Assembly: GCF_001294575.1 (NCBI RefSeq)
Contig: NZ_CP012676.1
Coordinates: forward strand, 992,001 to 1,056,000
Origin: Pseudomonas versuta
Lineage (GTDB): Bacteria > Pseudomonadota > Gammaproteobacteria > Pseudomonadales > Pseudomonadaceae
Direction of reading: 5' to 3'
DNA: 64,000 nt
Shown here: positions 24,026 to 36,586 of the stretch, in pieces
How positions within the stretch are numbered: the first letter of the stretch is position 1
Layout of the letters: each line of letters starts with the position of its first letter
Position numbers and translations under genes: made by a program
The notes under the pieces: generated by a model
What the model saw: the letters and a program-made list of their open reading frames with translations, nothing else
Told to the model about the DNA's origin: nothing
The model's database searches: none

Positions 24026-24733
24026 TCAGTTAACAGTGCTCCATCTCTGATTTATCAGCAGCTCAATTGGCCGATATTCAGTCTTGTAATTCATCTTTTT
24101 GCAGTTCTTGATCCAGTACCCCAGATACAGCGCGTCAAGCCCCAGACGCCGGGCTTCGCCGATCTGCCAGAGAATCCCGTAACGCCCCAGACTGCGGCGC
24201 TCTTCGGCCGGATCGTAGAAGGTGTAGACCGCCGATAAACCATTGGGCAGCACGTCTGTCACGGCGACCGCCAGCAAGCGTCCGTCCAGGCGAAACTCAT
24301 AGAATTTGGAGAACGGCAGGTCGCGCACCAAAAAAGTCGAAAACTGATCGCGGCTCGGTGGATACATGTCGCCATCGGCATGTCGCTGCTCAATGTAGCG
24401 CTGGTAAAGAGCAAAATTCTCTTCGCTGAAAACGGGGTTTACGGCTTGTACCTGCAAGTCGGCATTGCGCTTGAAAATACGTTTTTGCTGACGGTTGGGC
24501 ATAAACCGGGCGACGGGAATGCGCGCCGGCGTACACGCATCGCATTTCAGGCAATGCGGGCGATAGAGATGATCACCACTGCGCCGAAAGCCCATCTCGG
24601 ACAAGTCGGCATAGACCTGCACATCCATCGGCTGGCTGGGATCGAGGAACAGCGTGGTGGCTTGTTCGTCGGGCAGGTAGCTGCAAACGTGAGGTTGAGT
24701 GGCATAAAACTTCAAACGCGCCAGCTCGGTCAT
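24026..24733 (-). CDS. bpt: Aspartate/glutamate leucyltransferase
   Basis: A 235-residue Bpt (Ate1-like) transferase. It adds leucine from Leu-tRNA to N-terminal Asp or Glu, making secondary N-degrons into ClpS substrates. The N-terminal Cys-rich region ([15 protein letters not shown], near residue 60) and the GNAT-like C-terminal half (YRYI... and [20 protein letters not shown]) are present. The start is ATG 24731-24733. It lies 162 nt from aat, which adds Leu/Phe to basic N-termini. Confidence 0.95.
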
Positions 24734-24850
24734 GATGGGCCCTCGGGAAATCTTTTGAATTAAGTGTAAGCCAGTGGGCAAAACCCGCCTGAAAACACAT
24801 CGGGTAATCGCTGTGACTTCTGCAGGGGCTCTCGGTCTCTGGGCTGGAGC

Positions 24851-24872
24851 AATGACCGGTCTTCGGGTCATT
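24851..24872. other. Hairpin between aat and bpt
   Basis: AATGACC and GGTCATT form a perfect 7-bp stem with an 8-nt loop in the aat-bpt gap. No T-run follows, so it is not a classical terminator. It may mark RNA processing between the two genes. Confidence 0.4.
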
Positions 24873-24895
24873 ACACCCTCCTGCCTCGACAGCGA

Positions 24896-25576
24896 CTACA
24901 CAACCCATTGTGCTGCAGTGGGCTGGTCCAGGTGATCGCGCAAGTACTCGGCAAACTGCTGGCGCGGGATTGAGCGCGCGCCCAGGCTTTCCAGATGGCC
25001 GGTGGGCATCTGGCAATCAATCAGTACGAAGCCCCAGGCCTGGAGGTGCCTGACCAGCGTCGCAAAGCCGAATTTTGAAGCGTTATCGGCACGACTGAAC
25101 ATGGACTCGCCAAAAAAAAGCTGGCCCATTGCTAGTCCGTACAGGCCGCCGACCAGTTCACCGTTATCCCAAATTTCAACCGAATGGGCGAAGCCACGGG
25201 CGTGAAGCTCGATGTAAGCATTTTGCATTTCATCGGTAATCCAAGTCCCGTCCGCATAGCTTCGTGGTGCGGCACACGCCTGAATGACACTGGCGAAGTC
25301 GCGATCAAAGCTGACTTGATAGCGTTGCTGGCGCAAAAGTTTGCCGAGGCTGCGCGATACATGCAGTTCCTCGGGTAGCAGGACGGTGCGGGGATCTGGC
25401 GACCACCAGAGAATGGGTTGGCCTTCGGAAAACCACGGGAAGCAGCCGTGGCGGTAAGCCTGGATCAGGCGGTCGGCCGATAGATCGCCGCCAGCGGCCA
25501 AAAGCCCGTTGGGCTCGCGCATGGCTTTGTTCAGTGGGGGGAATGTCAGGGTGTCGCGTTTTAACCAGGTCAGCAT
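24896..25576 (-). CDS. aat: Leucyl/phenylalanyl-tRNA-protein transferase
   Basis: A 226-residue enzyme that puts Leu or Phe on proteins with N-terminal Lys or Arg, marking them for ClpS/ClpAP. Typical motifs are [24 protein letters not shown] near residues 40-63, GTWITDEM near residue 109 and [19 protein letters not shown] near residue 148. The start is ATG 25574-25576 ([15 protein letters not shown]). It precedes bpt in the same direction. Confidence 0.96.
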   Translation of the reverse strand: MLTWLKRDTLTFPPLNKAMREPNGLLAAGGDLSADRLIQAYRHGCFPWFSEGQPILWWSPDPRTVLLPEELHVSRSLGKLLRQQRYQVSFDRDFASVIQACAAPRSYADGTWITDEMQNAYIELHARGFAHSVEIWDNGELVGGLYGLAMGQLFFGESMFSRADNASKFGFATLVRHLQAWGFVLIDCQMPTGHLESLGARSIPRQQFAEYLRDHLDQPTAAQWVV

Positions 25577-25991
25577 GGCAATCCGTCTTGCAGAAGAAGG
25601 GGAGGGCGGCTGCAACTCTGTCGCGCAAATGCGGTCTCAGTCGATCTGCCAGTTAAATGTAAGCTGTGTTTTGACGCTGGTATAAGTCTTTGTCACAAAA
25701 GGCAATACATGCTCAAATTGGCGCCTTCGGACCTGTCGCGGAATGATTTTACCCGTGTCTGGAGCCAGCGTGGCATCAGCGGCTTAAACCCGTACAATGG
25801 CCCGCCTGTTTGAGCTGATCTAGACTGCACGGATGTCGCTGCAAGCAACTGCGGGTAATAGTACAAGGCTATGTACAGCGCTAGTCCAGTTTCATGTCGG
25901 AACTTGTCATCTGCTCAAGCCGGGCAGGACTTTGCAGTCAATTCAGTCAATTAATAGTTGGGCGCGCCACAGGCGCAGGAAAAGACCCGTT
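25577..25991. other. Divergent aat / ftsK intergenic region
   Basis: About 415 nt with no gene. It must carry promoters for aat (minus) and ftsK (plus); I cannot point to a convincing pair of boxes. In P. aeruginosa trxB1 lies between these genes. No thioredoxin-reductase remnant is visible here. Confidence 0.55.
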
Positions 25992-28394
25992 TTGAAGAAA
26001 TCCACAGCAGCACCCAAAGCAGTTCCTCTCTGGCGTCAGCAATTGCACTACCGGCTCAAGGAAGGTGCACTGATCGCTATTGGCGCCCTATGCCTGTTTT
26101 TGATGATGGCCCTGCTGACCTACGGCAAGGACGATCCTGGCTGGAGCCATAACAGCCGTGTCGTCGATGTGCAGAACTTCGGCGGACCGGCAGGTTCCTA
26201 CAGCGCTGACATCCTGTTTATGGTGCTCGGATACTTTGCCTACATCTTCCCTTTGCTGCTGGCGATCAAGGCCTTTCAGATCTTCCGTGAGCGCCATCAG
26301 CCCTGGCAGTGGAGCGGCCTGCTGTTCTCCTGGCGCCTGGTCGGCCTGATATTTCTGGTGCTCTCTGGCGCTGCCCTGGCCCATATTCACTTCCACTCGG
26401 CCTCGGGTCTGCCGGCCGGCGCGGGTGGCGCGCTGGGCGAAAGCCTTGGTGATCTGGCCAAAAACGCTCTGAACATCCAGGGCAGCACCTTGCTGCTGAT
26501 TGCATTGTTCCTGTTCGGCCTGACGGTGTTCACTGATCTGTCCTGGTTCAAGGTCATGGACGTGACCGGCAAAATCACCCTCGATCTGTTTGAGTTGATC
26601 CAGGGGGCCGCCAATCGCTGGTGGTCGGACCGCAACGAGCGCAAACAGCTTGTCGCCCAATTGCGTGAAGTCGATACCCGGGTCAATGAAGTGGTCGCCC
26701 CTAGCGTCTCCGACAAACGTGAGCAGGCCAAAGCCAAGGAGCGCTTGATCGAGCGCGAGCAGGCTTTGACCAAACACATGTCCGAGCGTGAAAAGCACGT
26801 GCCGGCAGTTATCGCACCGGCGCCGGCCAAAGCACCAGAGCCGAGCAAACGGGTACAAAAAGAGAAGCAGGCTCCGTTGTTTGTCGACAGCGCGGTTGAA
26901 GGCACATTGCCACCCATCTCAATTCTTGACCCGGCCGAGAAGAAACAACTCAATTACTCCCCTGAATCCCTTGCAGCTGTTGGCCATCTGCTTGAAATCA
27001 AACTCAAGGAGTTCGGGGTCGAGGTGTCGGTGGATTCGATCCACCCGGGGCCGGTGATTACCCGTTACGAAATTCAGCCGGCGGCCGGGGTCAAGGTCAG
27101 CCGTATTGCCAACCTGGCCAAAGACTTGGCGCGCTCGCTGGCCGTGACCAGTGTTCGGGTGGTTGAAGTCATTCCGGGCAAAACCACAGTGGGCATCGAG
27201 ATCCCCAACGAAGACCGCCAGATCGTGCGGTTCTCTGAAGTGCTGTCGACCCCCGAATTTGATGACGCCAAGTCGCCTGTCACTCTGGCCTTGGGTCATG
27301 ACATCGGTGGCAAGCCGGTCATTACCGACCTGGCGAAGATGCCGCACTTGCTGGTTGCCGGTACGACCGGTTCCGGTAAGTCCGTAGGTGTGAACGCCAT
27401 GATTTTGTCGATTTTGTTCAAGTCAGGCCCGGAAGACGCCAAGCTGATCATGATCGACCCGAAAATGCTTGAACTGTCGATCTATGAAGGCATTCCGCAT
27501 TTGTTGTGTCCGGTGGTAACGGACATGAAAGATGCCGCTAACGCCCTGCGCTGGAGCGTTGCCGAGATGGAGCGGCGCTACAAGTTGATGGCCAAGATGG
27601 GTGTACGAAACCTCGCGGGCTTCAACCAGAAAATCAAGGATGCCCAGGCTGCCGGCGAACCGCTGACCGATCCGCTGTACAAGCGTGAAAGCATCCATGA
27701 CGAAGCGCCGCTGCTGGTCAAATTGCCCACCATCGTAGTGGTGGTCGACGAGTTTGCCGACATGATGATGATCGTCGGCAAGAAGGTTGAAGAACTCATT
27801 GCCCGGATCGCCCAGAAAGCCCGTGCTGCGGGCATCCACCTGATCCTCGCCACTCAGCGCCCGTCGGTGGATGTGATCACCGGTCTGATCAAGGCCAACA
27901 TTCCGACCCGTATGGCGTTCCAGGTGTCGAGCAAGATCGATTCGCGCACCATCATCGATCAGGGGGGGGCCGAGCAACTGCTGGGCCATGGTGACATGCT
28001 CTACATGCCGCCCGGCACCAGCCTGCCGATTCGTGTACACGGCGCGTTCGTGTCTGACGAAGAAGTGCACCGGGTGGTTGAAGCCTGGAAACTGCGTGGC
28101 AGCCCTGATTACAACGATGACATCCTGGCCGGCGTTGAAGAGCCGGGTAGCGGCTTTGATGGCGGCAGCAGCGAGGGCAGTGACGACGCTGAAACCGATG
28201 CGTTGTATGACGAGGCGGTTCAGTTTGTACTCGAAAGCCGTCGTGCCTCGATATCTGCAGTGCAGCGCAAGCTGAAAATTGGTTATAACCGGGCCGCTCG
28301 TATGATCGAGTCCATGGAAATGGCCGGGGTTGTAACCTCAATGAATACCAATGGCTCGCGCGAAGTGTTGGCGCCGGCCCCAATGCGCGATTGA
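25992..28394 (+). CDS. ftsK: DNA translocase FtsK
   Basis: An 800-residue septal DNA pump that coordinates chromosome dimer resolution with division. The N-terminus has about four membrane segments (first at residues 24-44, [17 protein letters not shown]). A charged linker follows, then the RecA-like motor with Walker [13 protein letters not shown] near residue 455 and Walker [13 protein letters not shown] near residue 580. The gamma winged helix ([17 protein letters not shown]) is at residues 755-790. I prefer the TTG at 25992 ([17 protein letters not shown]), which agrees with homologues; the frame stays open 53 codons upstream. Confidence 0.95.
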   Translation: MKKSTAAPKAVPLWRQQLHYRLKEGALIAIGALCLFLMMALLTYGKDDPGWSHNSRVVDVQNFGGPAGSYSADILFMVLGYFAYIFPLLLAIKAFQIFRERHQPWQWSGLLFSWRLVGLIFLVLSGAALAHIHFHSASGLPAGAGGALGESLGDLAKNALNIQGSTLLLIALFLFGLTVFTDLSWFKVMDVTGKITLDLFELIQGAANRWWSDRNERKQLVAQLREVDTRVNEVVAPSVSDKREQAKAKERLIEREQALTKHMSEREKHVPAVIAPAPAKAPEPSKRVQKEKQAPLFVDSAVEGTLPPISILDPAEKKQLNYSPESLAAVGHLLEIKLKEFGVEVSVDSIHPGPVITRYEIQPAAGVKVSRIANLAKDLARSLAVTSVRVVEVIPGKTTVGIEIPNEDRQIVRFSEVLSTPEFDDAKSPVTLALGHDIGGKPVITDLAKMPHLLVAGTTGSGKSVGVNAMILSILFKSGPEDAKLIMIDPKMLELSIYEGIPHLLCPVVTDMKDAANALRWSVAEMERRYKLMAKMGVRNLAGFNQKIKDAQAAGEPLTDPLYKRESIHDEAPLLVKLPTIVVVVDEFADMMMIVGKKVEELIARIAQKARAAGIHLILATQRPSVDVITGLIKANIPTRMAFQVSSKIDSRTIIDQGGAEQLLGHGDMLYMPPGTSLPIRVHGAFVSDEEVHRVVEAWKLRGSPDYNDDILAGVEEPGSGFDGGSSEGSDDAETDALYDEAVQFVLESRRASISAVQRKLKIGYNRAARMIESMEMAGVVTSMNTNGSREVLAPAPMRD

Positions 28395-28445
28395 TTTGCC
28401 TCTAGGCATTCGCGAGCAGCGTTCAACTAATCAATGAGGATTTCC

Positions 28446-29069
28446 ATGCGTTTTGTCAGCATGCTTTTGCTGCCTGTATTGGCCTTTACTGCATTTTCGG
28501 CCAGTGCTGCCCAGCCCGATGTTCAGAGTTTGACCAACCTTCTGGAAAAGTCGAAAACCCTGACTGCCAATTTTTCACAGTTGACCCTTGATGGTGGCGG
28601 TACTCAGTTGCAGGAGACCGCAGGCGAAATGGCCTTGCAACGTCCTGGGCTGTTCTACTGGCACACCAATGCGCCACAAGAACAGACCATGGTTTCCGAT
28701 GGCCAGAAAGTCACCTTGTGGGACCCAGATCTTGAGCAGGCTACGATCAAAAAGCTTGATCAGCGCCTGACTCAGACTCCGGCCTTGCTGTTGTCGGGTG
28801 ATGTGTCGAAAATCAGCGAAAGTTTCGATATCACTTCAAAGCAGGCAGGTGGGGTGATCGACTTCACGCTCAAACCGAAAACCAAAGACACCCTGTTTGA
28901 CTCACTGAACCTGTCGTTCCGTAACGGCGTGATCAACAACATGCGTCTGGTCGACAGCGTGGGTCAGCGCACTGACATCCTGTTCAGTGGTGTAAAGGCC
29001 AACGAGCCGATCCCGGCTGCAAAATTCAAGTTCGATATCCCCAAAGGGGCTGATGTCATCCAGGAATAA
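28446..29069 (+). CDS. lolA: Outer-membrane lipoprotein carrier protein LolA
   Basis: A 207-residue periplasmic chaperone that ferries lipoproteins from LolCDE to LolB. The signal peptide is residues 1-22, cut after ASA-A. The mature part has the LolA pattern ([26 protein letters not shown]). GAGG lies 6 nt before the ATG at 28446. It is between ftsK and rarA, as in most gammaproteobacteria. Confidence 0.96.
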   Translation: MRFVSMLLLPVLAFTAFSASAAQPDVQSLTNLLEKSKTLTANFSQLTLDGGGTQLQETAGEMALQRPGLFYWHTNAPQEQTMVSDGQKVTLWDPDLEQATIKKLDQRLTQTPALLLSGDVSKISESFDITSKQAGGVIDFTLKPKTKDTLFDSLNLSFRNGVINNMRLVDSVGQRTDILFSGVKANEPIPAAKFKFDIPKGADVIQE

Positions 29070-29099
29070 TCCTGGATCAAGAGGTTTCAAACGCTGCCC

Positions 29100-30421
29100 A
29101 TGGATTTGTTTCGAAGTGCTCCCATCGCTCAACCCCTGGCTGCCCGCCTGCGCGCGGCCAATCTGGACGAGTACGTCGGTCAGGAACACCTGCTGGCGCG
29201 CGGCAAGCCCCTGCGTGAAGCGCTGGAGCAGGGCGCACTGCATTCGATGATTTTCTGGGGCCCGCCGGGCGTGGGGAAAACCACCCTGGCGCGACTGCTG
29301 GCCGAAGTTTCGGATGCGCATTTTGAAACGGTTTCGGCAGTTCTGGCAGGGGTGAAAGAAATCCGCCAGGCGGTTGAAATCGCAAAGCAGCAAGCCGGCC
29401 AGTACGGGCGTCGGACCATCCTGTTTGTCGACGAAGTGCATCGCTTCAACAAGTCGCAGCAGGATGCGTTTTTACCCTACGTCGAAGATGGCACCTTGAT
29501 TTTCATTGGTGCCACCACTGAAAACCCTTCCTTTGAATTGAACAATGCATTGCTGTCGCGGGCGCGGGTGTACGTACTCAAAAGTCTCGATGAAGCGGCC
29601 ATGCTCAAGCTGGTGCAGCGCGCATTGACGGAAGACAAGGGCCTGGGCAAGCGCGGTCTGACCCTTGCCGATGAAGGTTTCCAGACTTTGCTGCGTGCCG
29701 CCGACGGCGATGGCCGGCGCTTGCTCAACCTGCTCGAGAACGCCTCGGATCTGGCTGAAGACAACAGCGAAATCGGTACCGATTTGCTGCACAGCCTCCT
29801 GGGCGACAGCCAGCGTCGCTTTGACAAGGGCGGCGAGGCTTTTTACGACCAGATCTCGGCCTTGCATAAATCGGTACGCGGCTCCAATCCGGATGCCTCG
29901 TTGTACTGGTTTGCGCGAATGATCGATGGCGGCTGCGATCCGCTGTATATCGCCCGACGCGTTGTACGCATGGCCAGTGAAGATATCGGTAACGCCGATC
30001 CGCGGGCCTTGAGCCTGTGTCTGGCAGCCTGGGACGTGCAAGAACGCCTGGGCAGCCCGGAAGGCGAGCTGGCCGTGGCGCAGGCCATCACTTATCTGGC
30101 TTGCGCGCCCAAGAGCAACGCGGTGTACATGGCCTTCAAGGCCGCACGGCGCGCTGTTGCCGAAGACGGTTCGCGTGAAGTGCCGCTGCATTTGCGCAAT
30201 GCGCCGACCAAACTGATGAAACAACTGGGTTATGGCGACGAATATCGTTACGCCCATGATGAGCCTGATGCCTATGCCGCCGGCGAAGACTACTTTCCAG
30301 ACGAGCTGGAGCCATTGCAGCTCTATCAACCGGTCCCGCGCGGGCTGGAGCTTAAAATAGGCGAAAAACTCAAACACCTGGCAGCGCTTGATCAAGCGAG
30401 CCCAAAACAGCGGAGAAAACC

Positions 30422-30425
<4 letters not shown>
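29100..30425 (+). CDS. rarA: Replication-associated recombination protein A
   Basis: A 441-residue AAA+ clamp-loader-like ATPase of the RarA/MgsA family, acting at stalled replication forks. Walker [12 protein letters not shown] is near residue 54, Walker [15 protein letters not shown] near residue 108, and sensor 1 [12 protein letters not shown] near residue 137. The C-terminal tetramerisation domain includes [18 protein letters not shown]. Its stop overlaps the crcB start. Confidence 0.96.
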
Positions 30426-32093
<1,668 letters not shown>

Positions 32094-33488
32094 ATGGAGT
32101 TTCTGCCGCTGTTTCATAACCTGCGTGGCAGCCGTGTATTGGTGGTCGGTGGCGGGGAGATTGCCTTGCGCAAATCCCGGCTGCTGGCCGATGCCGGTGC
32201 GCTACTGCGGGTTGTCGCACCCCAGATAGAACCCCAGCTGTGCGAATTGATAAACAGCAGCGGCGGCGAGCAGGTGCTGCGCGGCTATGTTGAGGCAGAC
32301 CTTGAAGGGTGTGTCCTGATCATTGCTGCCACCGACGATGAACCGCTCAATGCGCAAGTCTCCGCTGATGCCCATCGTCGCTGTGTGCCGGTCAATGTGG
32401 TGGATGCGCCTGCCTTGTGCAGCGTGATTTTCCCGGCGATCGTTGATCGTTCTCCGCTAGTGATTGCTGTTTCCAGTGGTGGCGACGCGCCAGTTCTGGC
32501 GCGCTTGATTCGCGCCAAGATTGAAACCTGGATTCCTTCTACATACGGTCAACTGGCCGGTCTTGCGGCGCGTTTTCGCGCGCAGGTCAAAGGCCTGTTC
32601 CCTGATGTGCAACAGCGTCGCGGGTTCTGGGAAGACGTATTTCAGGGTCCGATTGCTGATCGGCAACTGGCCGGGCAGGGCGCTGAAGCCGAACGTTTGC
32701 TGCTGGCCAAGATCAACGGCGAAGCAACGGTCACTACCGGTGAGGTTTACCTGGTGGGTGCCGGGCCGGGTGATCCGGACCTGCTGACCTTTCGTGCCCT
32801 GCGGCTGATGCAGCAAGCGGATGTGGTGCTGTACGACCGTTTGGTGGCACCGGCGATTCTTGAGCTGTGTCGTCGCGATGCCGAGCGAATTTATGTAGGC
32901 AAGCGGCGCGCCGACCATGCGGTACCGCAAGACCAGATCAACCGGCAACTGGTGGATTTGGCCAGGCAAGGCAAGCGTGTCGTCCGGCTCAAGGGGGGTG
33001 ATCCGTTTATCTTTGGTCGTGGTGGTGAAGAGATCGAAGAGTTGGCGGCCCATGGCATTGCGTTCCAGGTGGTGCCGGGGATCACGGCAGCCAGCGGTTG
33101 TTCGGCCTACGCCGGGATACCGTTGACCCATCGCGACTACGCGCAGTCTGTGCGTTTTGTGACGGGGCATCTGAAGGATGGCACCAGCAATTTGCCCTGG
33201 AGTGACCTGGTCGCCCCGGCGCAAACCCTGGTGTTTTATATGGGGCTGGTCGGCTTGCCGATCATCTGCGAACAACTGATCGCCCATGGTCGCTCGCCTG
33301 ACACCCCGGCTGCGCTGATCCAGCAAGGCACCACGTCCAATCAGCGGGTGTTTACCGGCACCCTGAGTGACTTGCCCAAGCTGGTCGCCGATCACGAAGT
33401 TCACGCACCCACGCTGGTGATTGTGGGCGAAGTGGTGTTGCTGCGTAAGAAGCTTGCATGGTTCGAAGGCGCACAATCTCAGGTATAA
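32094..33488 (+). CDS. cysG: Siroheme synthase (trifunctional)
   Basis: A 464-residue enzyme making siroheme from uroporphyrinogen III. Residues 1-215 form the CysG-B part (precorrin-2 dehydrogenase and ferrochelatase) with an NAD loop [12 protein letters not shown] near residue 16. Residues 216-464 are the SAM-dependent uroporphyrinogen methyltransferase, with [15 protein letters not shown] near residue 219, [16 protein letters not shown] near 301 and [20 protein letters not shown] near 328. Siroheme serves sulfite and nitrite reductases. The start ATG abuts the serS stop. Confidence 0.96.
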   Translation: MEFLPLFHNLRGSRVLVVGGGEIALRKSRLLADAGALLRVVAPQIEPQLCELINSSGGEQVLRGYVEADLEGCVLIIAATDDEPLNAQVSADAHRRCVPVNVVDAPALCSVIFPAIVDRSPLVIAVSSGGDAPVLARLIRAKIETWIPSTYGQLAGLAARFRAQVKGLFPDVQQRRGFWEDVFQGPIADRQLAGQGAEAERLLLAKINGEATVTTGEVYLVGAGPGDPDLLTFRALRLMQQADVVLYDRLVAPAILELCRRDAERIYVGKRRADHAVPQDQINRQLVDLARQGKRVVRLKGGDPFIFGRGGEEIEELAAHGIAFQVVPGITAASGCSAYAGIPLTHRDYAQSVRFVTGHLKDGTSNLPWSDLVAPAQTLVFYMGLVGLPIICEQLIAHGRSPDTPAALIQQGTTSNQRVFTGTLSDLPKLVADHEVHAPTLVIVGEVVLLRKKLAWFEGAQSQV

Positions 33489-33498
33489 ACGCCAATTT

Positions 33499-33562
33499 CC
33501 TGTAGGAGCGAGCTTGCCTCGCGAGCTGTCCAGCTCAGTCACATACAGCTCGCTCCTACAGG
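33499..33562. repeat. REP inverted pair (GTAGGAGCGAGCT family)
   Basis: The 16-nt arm CCTGTAGGAGCGAGCT (33499-33514) is mirrored perfectly at 33547-33562. The pair occupies nearly all of the gap between the convergent cysG and NAGGN peptidase genes. It probably works as their shared 3' boundary, since I see no separate T-run terminator. Confidence 0.8.
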
Positions 33563-33576
33563 TGGTCTGCGTTTAC

Positions 33577-34764
33577 TCAGCTGCGGTTATCTCCCACCAG
33601 GCTCTCTACTGACGGTACCCGGGTATCGCTTTCCATTTGTGCATCATGCTCAATCTGGTGACTGAAGCGATCCAGGGAGCCTTGCGCAGGTTGCGCATCA
33701 CTGGCAAATACCGGCGGGCTCAGGATATAAGCGCCGAGCAAACGGCTTAACGCCGCCAGGCTGTCGATATGGGTACGCTCATATCCGTGGGTCGCGTCAC
33801 AGCCAAATGCCAGCAAGGCGCAACGAATGTCATGTCCGGCGGTCACCGCTGAATGGGCATCGCTGAAGTAGTAGCGGAACATATCGCGGCGCACTGGCAG
33901 CTCATTCTCTGCGGCCAGCCCCAGCAAGTGCCGTGACAAGTGGTAGTCGTACGGCCCTCCCGAATCCTGCATGGCCACACTCACGGCGTGTTCGCTGGAG
34001 TGCTGACCCGGTGCCACCGGGGCAATGTCGATTCCGACGAACTCACTTACATCCCATGGCAAAGCCGCTGCCGCACCGCTGCCGGTTTCTTCGGTAATGG
34101 TGAACAGTGGATGACAGTCAATCAGCGGCTGTACGCCGCTGTCCACAATCGCTTTCAAGGCCGCGAGCAGCGCCGCAACTCCCGCCTTGTCGTCCAGATG
34201 CCGGGCACTGATATGGCCGCTCTCGGTGAATTCCGGCAAAGGGTCAAACGCTACGTAGTCGCCAATGTTGACGCCCAGGGAGTCACAGTCCGCCCGGGTT
34301 GCGCAGTAAGCATCCAGCCGTAACTCAATGTGGTCCCAACTGATCGGTAGTTCATCCACCCCTGTATTAAAGGCATGGCCTGAAGCCATAAGCGGCAGGA
34401 CACTGCCGCGAATCACGCCATTGTCGGTAAACAGACTGACGCGGCTGCCTTCGGCAAAGCGGCTGGACCAGCAACCTACGGGCGCCAGCACCAACCGGCC
34501 GTTGTCCTTGATGGCCCGTACGCTGGCCCCGATGGTGTCCAGGTGCGCGGAGACGGCGCGATCCGGGCTGTTTTTCTGGCCTTTGAGGGTCGCGCGCAAG
34601 GTGCCGCGGCGGGTCAGTTCGAAAGGAATGCCCAGTTCGTCCAGGCGTTCGGCTACATAGCGCACGATGGTGTCGGTAAAACCGGTAGGGCTGGGAATGG
34701 CGAGCATTTCCAGAAGTACCCGTTGCAGGTAGTCGAGATCGGGTTCAGGGATGGTGTGATTCAT
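33577..34764 (-). CDS. NAGGN-system M42 family peptidase
   Basis: A 395-residue zinc aminopeptidase-like protein. Metal-binding motifs of the M42/M20/M28 clan are visible: SAHLDTIG (H-x-D), DDKAGVAALL, TEETGSGAA with the catalytic Glu pair, and IDIAPV. In pseudomonads this gene always follows asnO and ngg and is thought to act on the osmolyte N-acetylglutaminylglutamine amide or its parts; the real substrate is not shown. GGAG lies 6 nt before the ATG at 34762-34764. The open frame extends upstream but without support. Confidence 0.88.
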   Translation of the reverse strand: MNHTIPEPDLDYLQRVLLEMLAIPSPTGFTDTIVRYVAERLDELGIPFELTRRGTLRATLKGQKNSPDRAVSAHLDTIGASVRAIKDNGRLVLAPVGCWSSRFAEGSRVSLFTDNGVIRGSVLPLMASGHAFNTGVDELPISWDHIELRLDAYCATRADCDSLGVNIGDYVAFDPLPEFTESGHISARHLDDKAGVAALLAALKAIVDSGVQPLIDCHPLFTITEETGSGAAAALPWDVSEFVGIDIAPVAPGQHSSEHAVSVAMQDSGGPYDYHLSRHLLGLAAENELPVRRDMFRYYFSDAHSAVTAGHDIRCALLAFGCDATHGYERTHIDSLAALSRLLGAYILSPPVFASDAQPAQGSLDRFSHQIEHDAQMESDTRVPSVESLVGDNRS

Positions 34765-34837
34765 AAAGACTCCTGAGGTGAGGCCTGACGCGTTGCAAGC
34801 ATGCGCCAGGCTCCGGGTGACGTTCAGCGGCGGCGGG

Positions 34838-36583
34838 TCAGGGGGCCGGCTGACTGTGTGGGAATAACAAATCAATGAAGCGTTCGGCGGTCGGTTGAGG
34901 CTCATGATTGGCCAGTCCGGCCCGTTCATTGGCTTCGATAAATACGTACTCGGGTTGATCGGCGGCCAGCACCATCAAGTCCAGGCCGACCACCGGAATA
35001 TCCAGCGCTCGCGCTGCGCGGATCGCCGCGTCAGCCAGCACCGGGTGCAGGATGTCGGTCACGTCTTCAAGGCAGCCACCGGTATGCAGGTTGGCCGTTC
35101 GGCGCACGTTCAATACTTGGGCCGTCGGCAAAATGCTGTCGTATTCGAAGCCGGCCGCTTGTACCGCGCGCAGGGTTTCGCCATCCATGGGAATGCGGCT
35201 TTCACCCTGGGTAGCCGCCTGGCGACGGCGGCTTTGCGCTTCAATCAGCTGGTCAACGCGGTGCAGTCCATCACCAATCACTTGTGCGGGTCGGCGGATG
35301 GCGGCGGCGACCACTTCAAAGCCAATCACCACAATGCGCAGATCAAGTCCTTCATGGAAGCTTTCGAGCAACACCCGATTATCAAAGGCACGTGCCGTTT
35401 CGATGGCCTGCTGCACCTGTTCGATGGTTTGCAGATCCACCGCAACGCCATTGCCCTGTTCGCCATCCACAGGTTTGACCACCACACGGGAGTGCCGCTC
35501 CAGAAACGCCAGATTGTCATCGGCGTCGCTCGCCAGCTGCTGGCTCGGCACGTTCAGCCCTGACTGGCTCAAGACTTTGTGGGTCATGCATTTGTCCTGA
35601 CACAGGCTCATGCTGATAGCGCTGGTCAGATCACTGAGTGATTCGCGGCAACGGATCCGCCGGCCGCCGTGGCTGAGGGTAAAAAACCCGGCTTCAGCGT
35701 CATCAATTTGAACATCGATCCCGCGTTTGTAGGCTTCTTCAACCAGGATCCGCGCGTAGGGGTTGAGGCCGGCTTCGGGCCCCGGCCCCAGAAACAGTGG
35801 CTGGTTGATGCCGTTTTTGCGTTTGATGGTAAAGGTCGACAGGTTGCGAAAACCCAGCTTGCTGTACAGGCTTTTGGCCTGGGCGTTGTCATGCAGCACG
35901 GACAGGTCGAGATAGCTCAGGCCCCGGCTCATAAAGTGCTCGATCAAGTGGCGCACCAGCACTTCACCCACACCGGGGCGTGAACACTGTGGATCGACGG
36001 CCAGGCACCACAGGCTGCTGCCATTTTCAGGGTCATGAAACGCCGTGTGGTGGTTCAAACCCATCACGCTGCCGATCACCGAACCCGTGGCTTCATCTTC
36101 GGCTATCCAGTACACCGGCCCGCCCTCGTGGCGTGCGGTAAGCAGTTGCGGGTCGACGGGCAGCATATTGCGCGCCTGATACAGCGTGTTGACCGCATTC
36201 CAGTCAGCCTCACTTTGCACTCGGCGGATGCGGAACCCGCGGAACACCCGGGTGGCAGGACGGTAGTCGGTAAACCACAGGCGCAGGGTGTCTGAGGGGT
36301 CGAGAAACAGCTGCTGCGGCGATTGCGCCAAGACTTGCTGGGGCGCTGCTACATAGAGGGCTATATCGCGCTCGCCGGTTTGCTCGTTCAGTAGCTCATT
36401 GGCCAGGCTGGCCGGATCGGGAAATGTATGCCCGATCAGCAGTCGACCCCAGCCGCAATGAATGGCCACGGGGCTTGCGCCCGGTTCACTGCCATCTTCG
36501 GCAAAACGGGCCTGCAGGCGTTCATAAGACGGCGCCTGGCCGCGTAACAAGCGCTGGCTGTAAGCCGTAGCGAGGGGTTTCAT
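34838..36583 (-). CDS. ngg: N-acetylglutaminylglutamine synthetase
   Basis: A 581-residue two-domain enzyme. A GNAT acetyltransferase domain lies at about residues 110-260 (NTLYQARNMLPVDPQLL, LAVDPQCSRPGVGEVLVRHL). An ATP-grasp ligase of the glutathione/cyanophycin-synthetase type fills about residues 290-575 (VVVKPVDGEQGNGVAV, FIEANERAGLANH). Together they can acetylate and join two glutamines, giving the dipeptide backbone of NAGGN. It starts 3 nt after the asnO stop, in the same operon. Function is taken from the characterised asnO/ngg pairs of Sinorhizobium and Pseudomonas. Confidence 0.93.
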   Translation of the reverse strand: MKPLATAYSQRLLRGQAPSYERLQARFAEDGSEPGASPVAIHCGWGRLLIGHTFPDPASLANELLNEQTGERDIALYVAAPQQVLAQSPQQLFLDPSDTLRLWFTDYRPATRVFRGFRIRRVQSEADWNAVNTLYQARNMLPVDPQLLTARHEGGPVYWIAEDEATGSVIGSVMGLNHHTAFHDPENGSSLWCLAVDPQCSRPGVGEVLVRHLIEHFMSRGLSYLDLSVLHDNAQAKSLYSKLGFRNLSTFTIKRKNGINQPLFLGPGPEAGLNPYARILVEEAYKRGIDVQIDDAEAGFFTLSHGGRRIRCRESLSDLTSAISMSLCQDKCMTHKVLSQSGLNVPSQQLASDADDNLAFLERHSRVVVKPVDGEQGNGVAVDLQTIEQVQQAIETARAFDNRVLLESFHEGLDLRIVVIGFEVVAAAIRRPAQVIGDGLHRVDQLIEAQSRRRQAATQGESRIPMDGETLRAVQAAGFEYDSILPTAQVLNVRRTANLHTGGCLEDVTDILHPVLADAAIRAARALDIPVVGLDLMVLAADQPEYVFIEANERAGLANHEPQPTAERFIDLLFPHSQPAP

Positions 36584-36586
36584 TGA

